Positions 1-8,046 of a DNA stretch of 44,418 nucleotides are shown in pieces. The position numbers and the translations under genes were made by a program. The DNA is taken from positions 1-44,418 of the forward strand of contig JABIWH010000036.1 of assembly GCA_018701215.1 (NCBI GenBank), given 5' to 3'. Below the pieces are notes generated by a model. It made no database searches, had not been told where the DNA came from, and saw only the letters and a list, made by a program, of their open reading frames with translations. Source of the DNA: Rhodospirillaceae bacterium (GTDB taxonomy: Bacteria > Pseudomonadota > Alphaproteobacteria > GCA-2731375). The first letter of the stretch is position 1; the number at the start of each line of letters is the position of its first letter.

Positions 1-2
1 CA

Positions 3-18
3 GGCGGCAAGAGCCGCC
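3..18. repeat. short GC hairpin at window edge
   Basis: A 6-bp perfect inverted repeat (GGCGGC / GCCGCC) closes a 4-base AAGA loop. It lies downstream of the leftward FecR-like gene. It could be the stem of a terminator read leftward, but any T-run would lie outside the window, so this is not established. Confidence 0.4.
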
Positions 19-105
19 GAATGAACCCCGAACGTCAATCCCTAACACCTCTAAAAATTAGCCGCTGAAAACCGCCGTCGATCCGGCTGAAGCCGTGTGC
101 TCAGA

Positions 106-468
106 TCAAAGCTGATCGCGATCATGAATAATGTGGGCTAGCACGGCCTGGCCGCCGGGGCCGGTTACAAGCCGGTCACCAGCCGCCAATTTATCGCCTA
201 TCGCGACGGCTTGGTCCGTGCCCTCGCGGCGCACGGGCCCGCTCGCTTGGCGAACAATCCAGCCGCCACCGCCCGTCTGCGCGAGTTGCAAAGGCTTTTC
301 GAATATAGGTTTTTTCTTGCCGGCGGGCGCACCGCTCTGGCTTGTTTCCAAACGCTTGGAAAGGCCGGCGCCTTCATCGGCGAACGCAGGTGGTGAGATC
401 AGAAAGACAAAACCGACAATTGCGGCAATCGCGGTGATGCGGTGAATTGATCTCAAAATATCGGACAC
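106..468 (-). CDS. FecR-domain-like secreted protein, truncated
   Basis: The 120-residue product starts at a GTG preceded by GGAG at good spacing. It has an N-terminal hydrophobic segment (about residues 10-30, ending near PPAFADE) that looks like a signal peptide, so export is likely. From about residue 70 it has the opening strands of a FecR-type domain: GGWIVRQASGPVRR, then an AVAIGDKLAAGDRLVTG stretch. FecR-type domains normally run on for 80 or more further residues, but this frame stops soon after GGQAVLA, and no continuation is visible in the other frames to the window edge. It is divergent from the TpsB transporter at 722, and FecR-domain proteins are often found near two-partner secretion genes. 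It may be a decayed gene or a small free-standing domain. Family assignment is moderate; truncation is my reading. Confidence 0.55.
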   Translation of the reverse strand: MSDILRSIHRITAIAAIVGFVFLISPPAFADEGAGLSKRLETSQSGAPAGKKKPIFEKPLQLAQTGGGGWIVRQASGPVRREGTDQAVAIGDKLAAGDRLVTGPGGQAVLAHIIHDRDQL

Positions 469-576
469 AGTACGACTCCAAACGGCACCGCCGTCAGTTT
501 TTCACCGCCCTCTTTCCACTTCCATGCTTTTGCATGGTTAGTGTCCTCATAATCCTGCATTTAAACATTGTAAAGC

Positions 577-592
577 TTAACAAATCGTTAAC
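577..592. promoter_or_regulatory. candidate CtrA binding site
   Basis: The sequence TTAA-CAAATCG-TTAAC exactly matches the alphaproteobacterial CtrA full-site consensus TTAA-N7-TTAAC. It sits in the AT-rich 253-bp gap between the divergent FecR-like and TpsB genes, about 130 bp before the TpsB start. The rest of the gap (469-721) holds no gene that I can see. In AT-rich DNA such a match can occur by chance. Confidence 0.4.
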
Positions 593-721
593 ATGTTGAA
601 TTTATTACATTGAAAAATTGATCGCAATTGATTTATTAATAGATCGTAAATGTTGCAAACTGATTCGTTTTTGAAGCGGCAGAGGGGCCGGTGTTTCATT
701 CATGATTGCGGCAATTGGTAA

Positions 722-2443
722 ATGATGGGGATACCGGACCGCGCCGCAATATACTCCGCCGCACTGGCGATGGCCGTTGTGATGACGCTATCCATCGAAG
801 CGGGTGGCCAGACCGCCGCCACTGGCGCTCGGCCAAATGCCTCATCGGCCCTGGATCAGCGGGTTAAGCCGGACCCGACGACGCCACGCAATGTTACAAT
901 TCCGTTACCAAAAACCGAAAGTGTGCCCGCGTCCACCGATACCACCGGTATTGTTCTTTCGGGTGTACAGATCACGGGTGTCACGGTTTATTCCGAGGCC
1001 GAACTGGCTGCGATCTATGAACCTTATTTGGGACAACAGCTGCCCGAGGCCAAGATCGGGGAAATTGTTGCCGCGATCACCGCGAAATACCGCCAAGATA
1101 ATTACATCCTGTCCCATGCGACGGCACAGCCACAAGATTTAGACTTTGGCATTTTGTATGTGGATGTGATCGAGGGCTTCATTGAAAGCGTCGTTTTCAC
1201 GGGGCCGCCAGAGGCACGTAACGAGCTGTTGTTACAATTTGCCGACAAACTGAAAGCCAGCCGTCCACTGACCCAGGCGGCGCTGGAACGTTACGTCATG
1301 TTGATGAGTGATCTACCGGGTCTGAACGCCCGGCCCGCCTTGCGGGCCCTGAACGCAACGCCGGGCGAGGAAAACTCGGGCGCCCATGAACTGGTTTTGC
1401 AACTGAGGCTGGACAAATTCGAGGGCTTCGCCAGTATCGATAACAAAAGCACCCGGTCCACGGGCCGGCACGTGGCGCAGCTCAACGGCAACTTCAATTC
1501 CTTATTTGGGCAGTACGGTCGGACGGCGCTGTACGCCTATACCGTGCCCGATGATAACCGCGAATTATTATTTCTGGAGGGCCTGCAGGAATTTGCTCTG
1601 AATGCCGAAGGTACCCAGGTGGGCATCGATGGCTGGCACAGCGTCAGCGAAACGGGAGAGCGGGACAAGCCCCTGGATCTGGACAGTTATGATACCCGCG
1701 TGGCGATCTATATTACGCATCCCATACTCCGGCAACGGGATCTTTCCGTGTTTCTGACCGGCACTATTGAATATCGTAATACCGAGGAAACGCTCGCCGG
1801 CGTCAACAATTATGATGACCGTGTCCGATCCATTCGATTGAGCGCGCGGAGCTTCCTGGTTGACGACTGGGATGGGGAAAATGTTCTGATCGCCACCGCC
1901 AGTCAGGGCTTGGATATTCTTGATGCATCTTCCAACGATGCGGTCAATTTGTCGCGCACCGGCGGTAAGATCAACTATGCCAAGTTCGAGGCATACTACG
2001 CCCGCTATCAAAATTTGCCCGGACCCTGGTCAGCGGAATTGGGTTTGAAGGGACAGCTAATCTCGGACGGCGCACTCTCTGCCGAGGAGTTTCGCGCCGG
2101 CGGCAACAATTTCGGACGGGCCTATGATCCTTCGGAGATCTCCGGCGATGAAGGTGCTGCCGGATATCTCGAGCTGCAGCGCAACCTGGCCGCCAAAAAT
2201 GCATTTTTTCGCAGCACCCAGATTTACTCATTTTATGATCTGGCGGCAGCCTGGAACGACGATCCCGTTTTCGGCACCTCGAAAGTTTCCATTGCCTCCG
2301 CCGGCATTGGCATGCGTTCCTTGCTGCCAAACCAGGTCCGGCTGAGCCTGGAGATCGCGAAGCCCCTGACCGAACCGGTTATCGCCGAAGGGGCCCAGGG
2401 CGACTTCCTACGCTTTTTCTTTGGCCTGAATGTGGAGTTCTAG
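722..2443 (+). CDS. ShlB/FhaC/HecB-type two-partner secretion transporter (TpsB)
   Basis: This is an outer-membrane Omp85-superfamily pore expected to export a TpsA exoprotein. The 573-residue protein has an N-terminal signal-like segment (about residues 8-30) and a proline- and threonine-rich linker. A POTRA-type domain follows at about 78-160 (GVQITGVTVYSEAEL, then a VDVIEGFIESV strand). The rest is a predicted beta-barrel rich in alternating aromatic and polar residues. Near 460-485 it has GRAYDPSEISGDEGAAGYLEL, which resembles the conserved GRGYD...SGDHG motif of TpsB barrels. It ends in FGLNVEF, with a terminal Phe as is usual for outer-membrane barrels. Length is normal for the family. 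No TpsA-like gene lies in the window, so the partner must be to the left or unlinked. The start is uncertain (ATG 722 or 725) because the Shine-Dalgarno signal is weak. Confidence 0.85.
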   Translation: MMGIPDRAAIYSAALAMAVVMTLSIEAGGQTAATGARPNASSALDQRVKPDPTTPRNVTIPLPKTESVPASTDTTGIVLSGVQITGVTVYSEAELAAIYEPYLGQQLPEAKIGEIVAAITAKYRQDNYILSHATAQPQDLDFGILYVDVIEGFIESVVFTGPPEARNELLLQFADKLKASRPLTQAALERYVMLMSDLPGLNARPALRALNATPGEENSGAHELVLQLRLDKFEGFASIDNKSTRSTGRHVAQLNGNFNSLFGQYGRTALYAYTVPDDNRELLFLEGLQEFALNAEGTQVGIDGWHSVSETGERDKPLDLDSYDTRVAIYITHPILRQRDLSVFLTGTIEYRNTEETLAGVNNYDDRVRSIRLSARSFLVDDWDGENVLIATASQGLDILDASSNDAVNLSRTGGKINYAKFEAYYARYQNLPGPWSAELGLKGQLISDGALSAEEFRAGGNNFGRAYDPSEISGDEGAAGYLELQRNLAAKNAFFRSTQIYSFYDLAAAWNDDPVFGTSKVSIASAGIGMRSLLPNQVRLSLEIAKPLTEPVIAEGAQGDFLRFFFGLNVEF

Positions 2444-2466
2444 GATAGACCTCCACAAAGGATTGT

Positions 2467-3453
2467 TTGGCAGAGATAGCAAATGAGCAAGCTCAGATGA
2501 GCGGGGATATTTCCACGCCCCGGAACCTGCCGGATTTCAGCGGCTTGGATTTGGCTTTTGACATTGTTGACAGCCACCACCATCTGTTCGATTTGCAGGC
2601 GGTGCACTATCCCTGGCTGACCGATCACCAGGAGGAGAATTTTCTGCTGGGCAATTACGATGCCCTAAAACGGAACTACAGCCCCACCGATCTTCGCCGC
2701 GACATGGCGAAGCTGCGGGTAGTCAAGACCGTGCATGTGGAGGCCGAAGCCGACCGCGACGGCCAGCTTGACGAGACCCGCTGGCTAACCGGAGTGATGG
2801 CCGAACACGGCCTGCCCAATGCCATCGTGGCCCATGCCTGGTTGAACCGGCCGAACAGCGCCGAGGTGCTGGCGGCCCAGGCGGCCTTTCCCGCCGTGCG
2901 CGGCATTCGCAGCAAACCCCGAACCTCTCCCACCGCCGCCTCGCGCGGCGACGTACGCGGCCTGTCCGCCAGTCTGCAGGACCCGGCCTGGCGAAAAGGC
3001 CTGGGCCGGTTGCGCCAACATGGCCTGTCCTGGGATTTGCGGGTGCCGTTCTGGCATCTGGCGGAGGCGGCGGAGGTTTGTGCTCTGTACCCCGACCTGG
3101 CCATTGTCACCGAGCATACGGGATTGGCCTGGGACCGTAGCGAAGAAGGCCTGGGCGAATGGCGCCGCGGCATGACCGCCCTGGCGGCGATGGAGCATGT
3201 CCACCTGAAGATATCGGAGCTGGGCCTAGCCGGCGCGCCATGGGACTATGCTGACAACAGGCGCCTGGTACGCGAGGCGATCGAGATCTTTGGTTTTGAA
3301 CGTTGCATGTTCGCTTCCAACTTTCCCGTGGCCGGCCTGCGCATTGGCTACGTGGAGCAGGTCAGCGCCATTGCGCATATGATCAAGGATTGCTCGACCG
3401 CCGAGCGCGGCGCCTTGTTCCACGACACCGCGGCGCGCTTTTACCGCTTATAA
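2467..3453 (+). CDS. amidohydrolase family protein (amidohydrolase_2 type)
   Basis: This is a predicted metal-dependent hydrolase of the TIM-barrel amidohydrolase_2 group (fuconolactonase or 2-pyrone-4,6-dicarboxylate lactonase relatives). The signature DSHHHLFDL with the metal-binding HxH lies at about residues 36-44, followed by HYPWL. Further typical points are VEAEAD after strand 2, VTEHTG in the middle, LKISELG, and ASNFPVAG near the C-terminus, where the barrel's late conserved residues sit. At 328 residues it is a normal length. A TTG start at 2467 has AAAGG closely upstream; ATG at 2497 (MSGDIS) is an equally possible start. It begins 23 bp after tpsB, but no functional link is evident. 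The substrate is unknown. Confidence 0.8.
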   Translation: MAEIANEQAQMSGDISTPRNLPDFSGLDLAFDIVDSHHHLFDLQAVHYPWLTDHQEENFLLGNYDALKRNYSPTDLRRDMAKLRVVKTVHVEAEADRDGQLDETRWLTGVMAEHGLPNAIVAHAWLNRPNSAEVLAAQAAFPAVRGIRSKPRTSPTAASRGDVRGLSASLQDPAWRKGLGRLRQHGLSWDLRVPFWHLAEAAEVCALYPDLAIVTEHTGLAWDRSEEGLGEWRRGMTALAAMEHVHLKISELGLAGAPWDYADNRRLVREAIEIFGFERCMFASNFPVAGLRIGYVEQVSAIAHMIKDCSTAERGALFHDTAARFYRL

Positions 3454-3494
3454 GCGCCGGCCGGCATTTCAGGCCGATATTCTGGGGACATGTT

Positions 3495-3944
3495 CTAGGA
3501 TCTGTGTCCATCCAAATAGATTCGGACCTTTTCCAGGAACGGCAGGGCGGAGGCGAACTCCTTATCTGACAACGCCTGCAAAAGTTCAGTTAGCAGCGGG
3601 CTAACGCTGTCAACGCAACGCAGGCGCATATCTCGCCCGGTATTGGTGATGCTGACCAGCTTGGCCCTGCCATCATGGGGATCAGGTATGACCCGCACCA
3701 GGCCGCGTTTCTCCAAACGTTGCAAGGTGTTGGTCATAGCGCCCTTGGTCACCTGAAAGGCGCTGGCCAGCCGTGCTGGACTCCAATCACCTTCCAGCCT
3801 CGCTAGATGGTTCAGAACACCAAATTGCGGCATCTTCAGTCCGTCAGGCAGGTTGCGTTCCAGCTGCGTACGCGCCAGTTGCTCGATAATACCGATTTCG
3901 TTAAAGAACCGAAAAGCAATGGGGTCTTCGGTCGGTCTCAACAT
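3495..3944 (-). CDS. MarR family transcriptional regulator
   Basis: This 149-residue protein has the winged-helix layout of MarR regulators. A dimerisation helix at the N-terminus contains LARTQLERNL. The helix-turn-helix is at about residues 55-85 (SPARLASAFQVTKGAMTNTLQRLEKRGLV). The wing carries the family-typical DPHDGRAKLVSIT, and a C-terminal dimer helix follows. It overlaps the stop of the upstream flavin oxidoreductase gene as TAATG, so the two are translationally coupled. The palindrome at 5135-5172 in front of that operon is the obvious candidate operator, implying autoregulation. MarR proteins usually respond to phenolic or other small-molecule ligands; the ligand here is unknown. 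Confidence 0.93.
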   Translation of the reverse strand: MLRPTEDPIAFRFFNEIGIIEQLARTQLERNLPDGLKMPQFGVLNHLARLEGDWSPARLASAFQVTKGAMTNTLQRLEKRGLVRVIPDPHDGRAKLVSITNTGRDMRLRCVDSVSPLLTELLQALSDKEFASALPFLEKVRIYLDGHRS

Positions 3945-5104
3945 TAGCTATCCTTCAACCTTGTCGCCAGAGCCCAGCGCGGGGCCGGCCCCACGTCTTT
4001 GCTGTAGCCGAGCCGGGCCAACATCTGCACCCTTTCGCCGGCTCCGTTCGCCAGCCAATCATGGATGGTTTTATGGTAGGGCGCCATGGCGGAATATTCC
4101 TGCAAGGCCTGGCTCATGGGCTGCATGTTCAGGCCATCAGCGGTGATTTGCAACGCCGCGCGCATATAAGCGCGGCCCGCCGCGATCTGCGCCGTGCGGC
4201 TGTTGCCGACGGTGGTGATCCAAACAAAGCCCATGGCTGACATGGCCGCTTCGTCCGACATCTCAAGGCCGATTCGATACGCGCTGGAGCTTGTGTCGGC
4301 AAGGCTCTCGCGGGTCAGAATGCCGGCCAGGCTCAGCGTTTCCAGAAATGCGCCGCCCAGCGAAATACCGTCGGGGTTAGCCTCGATCTCGGTCCGCCCT
4401 ATGCGCATCAGATCAATGCTCTCCTGAAAGGCTTCCGGCGTTTCAAATTCGGTCCGCATGGCGTCCCGTGTCAACGTCCGCAGGTCCGCCAGCCGCTTGC
4501 CGCCATTCACCGTGCCGATTTCCAGGCCGGGGCCGGCGCCGGCGGTCAAACGCTGTAGCAGGCCGCCAGCGATGGTGCGGCTGGTATCGTATGGGTTTCG
4601 GTTGGTATGGCGGTTCAAGGTTTGGGCAAACAGCGGATTGGCGGCCAGGCCAGCTTCCTTCGCCAGCAATAAATGGGCGATGGGCCGTTGGTCCAGCGCC
4701 TGACCAAGCATCTGGCCCGGTTCGCCTTGGGGAAAATATTGAACTTCGGCGCGAAAGCCATGCGCCGCCGCCGCCAAGGAAAACAGTTCCAGAAAGCATC
4801 CCAGACCAATCACGATCTGCCGGCTGAACGGATCTGTCGTGGGTAGCAAACGGTTAGGATCATAGCTGAGGACCGCTTCCCGATCGCTCTTCAACTCAAC
4901 GACCCAGGGCTGGCGGTTGTGGGGGTTGGGCGCCAGAATGGCATAGGACAGCGCCTGGCGCATAGGGTCGGTATACAACGAGCCTGCTGTTTTCCAGGGT
5001 TCCAAAGCGGCCATTGGGGTGCGTGTCATCGCAAAGCTTATACCGCCGGCAGCCAAGATGACGCCGCCCGTGCCCGCGATTTTCAGGAATTTGCGTCGCT
5101 TCAT
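3944..5104 (-). CDS. Acg family FMN-binding oxidoreductase, Tat-exported
   Basis: This nitroreductase-like flavoprotein of the Acg group is predicted to act in the periplasm. The start ATG at 5104 is preceded by AGAGGG and gives MKRRKFLKIAG, a twin-arginine signal, followed by a hydrophobic stretch to about residue 27. The conserved NPHNRQPW motif (about residue 60) is the FMN-contacting part of this family, and a second half with nitroreductase-like features follows (RHTNRNPYD; ISLGGAFLETL). At 386 residues it is a little longer than Mycobacterium Acg. It is the first gene of a two-gene operon with the MarR regulator. The natural substrate is not known for most Acg relatives. Confidence 0.82.
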   Translation of the reverse strand: MKRRKFLKIAGTGGVILAAGGISFAMTRTPMAALEPWKTAGSLYTDPMRQALSYAILAPNPHNRQPWVVELKSDREAVLSYDPNRLLPTTDPFSRQIVIGLGCFLELFSLAAAAHGFRAEVQYFPQGEPGQMLGQALDQRPIAHLLLAKEAGLAANPLFAQTLNRHTNRNPYDTSRTIAGGLLQRLTAGAGPGLEIGTVNGGKRLADLRTLTRDAMRTEFETPEAFQESIDLMRIGRTEIEANPDGISLGGAFLETLSLAGILTRESLADTSSSAYRIGLEMSDEAAMSAMGFVWITTVGNSRTAQIAAGRAYMRAALQITADGLNMQPMSQALQEYSAMAPYHKTIHDWLANGAGERVQMLARLGYSKDVGPAPRWALATRLKDS

Positions 5105-5134
5105 ATCCAATCCCTCTCGTGATGGCTTTAAATA

Positions 5135-5172
5135 AGTTCAACATTAAACTATATAAAGTTTAATGTTGAACT
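5135..5172. promoter_or_regulatory. perfect palindrome, probable MarR operator
   Basis: The left arm AGTTCAACATTAAACT (5135-5150) is the exact reverse complement of the right arm (5157-5172), with a 6-base spacer ATATAA. It lies 31 bp before the start of the Acg-like/MarR operon, and TATA-like sequence in its centre could supply a leftward -10 box. Length, AT-richness and position fit a MarR-family operator that occludes the promoter. Confidence 0.75.
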
Positions 5173-5395
5173 AGTCAAGCGTGGTGACGGCATCCTCGCG
5201 CTAGAAGCGGCACGGCTCGATGATTACCTGGGCAAGGACCGGCGCAACCCGGCAAAAAAATGGTGGTTCGATATGGGAGTTCTGGACGGCATCTGTGTCG
5301 AGCCGGTCAAGGGCATCAAGGACAGCCGCGCAAATTTTACGGCCTATGGCAGCGGCACCTCGCGGAAACGCCGAACCGTCGAGCATGAAAAATTA
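5163..5395 (+). pseudogene. open-frame remnant, possible gene fragment
   Basis: The rightward frame through this stretch is open and reads like protein: GDGILALEAARLDDYLG, then KKWWFDMGVLDGICVEPVKG, then SRKRRTVEHEKLEG. It has no plausible start because it runs back into the palindrome. Its continuation to 5509 runs antisense to a better-supported small gene. I do not recognise the family. It may be the tail of a gene truncated by a rearrangement, or a chance open frame in GC-rich DNA. Confidence 0.3.
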
Positions 5396-5632
5396 GAAGG
5401 GATTGTCCATCAGGTCCGGGGCAAAGTGCTCGCCATAGTATTCCAAATGGCGGCGGCAGTAATTATCGAACAACGCCTGCTCATGATTGGTGATACCCGA
5501 GCGCCTTAGGACAGCGGCATTCTGATCCACCCAATGGGCCGAGAGTTCAGCCAATGTTTCATTCATAAGGGAATGGGCCCGGCTGAAATCGATATTGATC
5601 CGGCTGGCGTTGACGACGAAGGAATGTGGCAT
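5393..5632 (-). CDS. hypothetical small protein, 79 residues
   Basis: I do not recognise this protein. An ATG at 5632 follows a GAGGGG ribosome-binding site at short but usable spacing. The product is soluble and mostly helical in look, with an internal MNETLAELSAHWVDQ and a Tyr/His-rich C-terminal part (FDNYCRRHLEYYGEHF). There is no signal peptide or membrane segment. It stands alone between the Acg/MarR operon and the aminotransferase, both also leftward. Amino-acid composition looks like real protein, but homology cannot be tested here. Confidence 0.55.
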   Translation of the reverse strand: MPHSFVVNASRINIDFSRAHSLMNETLAELSAHWVDQNAAVLRRSGITNHEQALFDNYCRRHLEYYGEHFAPDLMDNPF

Positions 5633-5848
5633 GACGGCCCCTCACGGTTTTGGGCGGTAAAAATTACGCAAAAATTGCAACGGCTCTGCCTATTTCAAAG
5701 CAAGAGTCATGCCAAAAATATTGTGCAATAAATTCAACGGGTTGAGTTCTTGTCGCAGGCAAAACCGGAGAGCCTGTCGCAAAATCCGACAAAACAGCGT
5801 CCCAGAACAGGACGCCTAAGCGTTTTCATGGGGTGATTTTCACCAAAT

Positions 5849-7006
5849 CTATAGGGTTTTCAGACCGGCTTCGATGCGGTCCATGGCGGCCGACAATTGT
5901 TCTTCGGATTTAGCGAAACACAAACGCAGATACCCCTCGTTACCGGGACCGAAGGCCGAGCCCGGCGCCAGGCCGACCCGGTGTTCGCGCACCAGCTGTT
6001 TGGCGAATTCCAGGTCATCTTTCAGGCCGACGATCTGCGGAAAGGCATAAAAGGCCGCCTTGGGCGCGGCCAGGTTGATGCGCTCCATGCCGCCCAGGCG
6101 CTGATGCACCAGATCACGCGCCCGGCGGCAGCGCTCCACCCCCTCAGCCACGAAATCCTCGCCCTCGCGAATAGCCACGGCGGCGGCGTGTTGCACGAAC
6201 GAAGTAGCGCCGGTGTTGTTGATGCCCGAGAGATCGCCCATTCTGTCGCCCAGCTCGGCCGGGTGAACCAGCCAGCCGCAACGCCAACCGGTCATGCACC
6301 AGGCCTTGGACATGGAATGCACGATGTACAGCGCGTCATCCGGCTCGGCAATAGAGAGAAACGACGGTGCGACGGGCCGGTCATAGACAATGCGGTGATA
6401 GACTTCGTCCGCGATGATCCAGATGCCCCGTTCGCGGCAAAAATCCAGCACCGCGCGTTGCTGTTCAGGCTCCATCAACCAGCCGGTGGGGTTCGAGGGC
6501 GAGGCGATGAAGATCGCTTTCGTTCGTTCGTCACAGGCGTCGAACAATTTGTCCAGATCCAGCCGCCAACCGCTTTCGTCCTGGTCCAGGCGCACATGGC
6601 GGCTTTCCCCGCCCATGGTCTGCACGCAGTAAAAAATATTCGGCCAGATGGGGGAAACCAAAACCACATTGTCGCCGTTATTCACCAGGGTTTCCGTGGC
6701 GATCATGATCGCCGTCATGCCCGAACCGGTGACGGTGATCCGCTCCGGATCCAGGCCAACGCCGAACTGGGTTTGGGTATAGTCCAGAATGGCCTGGCGC
6801 AACTCGGGTATGCCGCGCTTGTTGACATAGCGGGTTTGGCCCGCCTGCATGGCATCAATCGCTGCCTGGCGAATAAATTCAGGCGTATCCAGGTCCGGCT
6901 CGCCGAACCACAGGGGGATCACATCAGGATCGCCAATGCCGATACGTGAGACCTCGCCAATGCGCTGGGTTTGCATTTCGGCGATAGCGGGACGGACAAC
7001 TGGCAT
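5849..7006 (-). CDS. pyridoxal-phosphate-dependent class I aminotransferase
   Basis: This is a fold-type I aminotransferase of the aspartate/aromatic aminotransferase group. Start ATG 7006 was chosen over the longer frame because AAGGA lies 8 bp upstream and MPVVRPAIAEM is a typical opening. It has GEPDLDTP (about 35-42), which recognises substrate and cofactor. SNPTG at about 171 carries the Asn that contacts PLP, with the ADEVYHRI Asp/Tyr pair near 200-203. The Schiff-base Lys is K234 in SMSKAWCMTGWRCGW. At 385 residues it is normal for the family. No biosynthetic partner genes adjoin it, so the amino-donor specificity cannot be stated. Confidence 0.9.
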   Translation of the reverse strand: MPVVRPAIAEMQTQRIGEVSRIGIGDPDVIPLWFGEPDLDTPEFIRQAAIDAMQAGQTRYVNKRGIPELRQAILDYTQTQFGVGLDPERITVTGSGMTAIMIATETLVNNGDNVVLVSPIWPNIFYCVQTMGGESRHVRLDQDESGWRLDLDKLFDACDERTKAIFIASPSNPTGWLMEPEQQRAVLDFCRERGIWIIADEVYHRIVYDRPVAPSFLSIAEPDDALYIVHSMSKAWCMTGWRCGWLVHPAELGDRMGDLSGINNTGATSFVQHAAAVAIREGEDFVAEGVERCRRARDLVHQRLGGMERINLAAPKAAFYAFPQIVGLKDDLEFAKQLVREHRVGLAPGSAFGPGNEGYLRLCFAKSEEQLSAAMDRIEAGLKTL

Positions 7007-7106
7007 GGCGATATCCTTGTGGCTGTGGTCTCGGCGCGCTTTTAGAACAGACGGCACCCGAGAGCAAGCGCTCCCGGGTGCCGGTAACTATGCTCGTTGA
7101 CGCTGC

Positions 7107-7946
7107 TCACTTGCCGGTGAAATTGGGGGCTCGGCGCTCAACGAAATGGGCTACGCCTTCCTTGAAATCTTCCGATTCAAAACTGGCCGGCATTTCACTG
7201 TTGGCCAGCAGCACGGAATGCTCCAAAGAGTTCAGCATGGCTTGATAGATCTGCCGCTTCATGATCCGGATGGAGCGCGGCGAGGCCAGCGTGGCCATTT
7301 CCGTGGCATAGGCGCGGACCTCGTCCATGAAGCTTTCCATGGGGAAGACTTTTTGCACCAGGCCCATTTCCTTGGCTTCCCTGGCATCAAACTTGCGCGC
7401 CGAGAGGGTCAGGTCGAGGGCGTTGGCGGGTCCGATCAGGGTCGGCAGCATCCAGGAGATGCCGTGCTCGGCGATCAGGCCGCGGCGGGAAAAGGCGGTG
7501 GAGAACACGGCCGCGTCAGAGGCGAAGCGGACGTCGCAATAGAGCGACATGATCAGGCCCAGGCCCGCCGCCGGGCCATTAATGGCGGCGATGATCGGCT
7601 TGGGCACGGTTGGAAAATAGGTGTAGCGCAGGCTGTAATCGTTGGACAGGGCCAGGCCGTCGGGGATGGCGTTATCAACGGCGCGGACGCTATCGGAGGT
7701 GGGGCCGCCGCTGGAGGCGCCTTGTTGGATATTATTGAGATTGTTCATATCCGCGCCAGAGCAAAACCCGCGCCCCTCGCCGGTCAGGATAATGGCGCCG
7801 ACGTTGTCATCGGCCGAGGCTTCGATCAGGGCGGCGCGGACTTCTCCCTCCATCGTCGTGGTCCAGGCATTCAATGCCTTGGGCCGGTTCAAGGTGATGG
7901 TGGCGATTTTATCCGAGACGTCGTAAAGAATTTCGCTGTAGGCCAT
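7107..7946 (-). CDS. enoyl-CoA hydratase/isomerase family protein
   Basis: This crotonase-fold protein acts on CoA thioesters, typically hydrating trans-2-enoyl-CoA. The start is an ATG with AGAGGAA upstream. Characteristic elements are LNRPKALNAW (about 20-29), AIILTGEGRGFCSGADM, whose backbone forms the oxyanion hole, and the second conserved segment AAINGPAAGLGLIMSLYCDVRFAS. The spot where classical hydratases carry the first catalytic Glu is not an obvious Glu (GLGLIMS), while AEHG supplies an acidic residue in the second region. It may therefore be another crotonase activity. It has 279 residues. A leftward neighbour, the aminotransferase, follows 100 bp later. Confidence 0.86.
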   Translation of the reverse strand: MAYSEILYDVSDKIATITLNRPKALNAWTTTMEGEVRAALIEASADDNVGAIILTGEGRGFCSGADMNNLNNIQQGASSGGPTSDSVRAVDNAIPDGLALSNDYSLRYTYFPTVPKPIIAAINGPAAGLGLIMSLYCDVRFASDAAVFSTAFSRRGLIAEHGISWMLPTLIGPANALDLTLSARKFDAREAKEMGLVQKVFPMESFMDEVRAYATEMATLASPRSIRIMKRQIYQAMLNSLEHSVLLANSEMPASFESEDFKEGVAHFVERRAPNFTGK

Positions 7947-8046
7947 GGTGTTTTCCTCTGTTGGCTCGATACTTGTGGCTCGATCTGAGGCTAGTTTACG
8001 CCTCTAACCGAAAAATGCGAATTGCGATGTTGAATGAAGGGCTGTC

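Noticed and set aside
5897..6949. Long rightward ORF of 350 residues opposite the aminotransferase
   Set aside because: It lies fully antisense to a clear PLP enzyme, has His-rich and low-complexity composition, and no family motifs. It is a GC-rich mirror frame.
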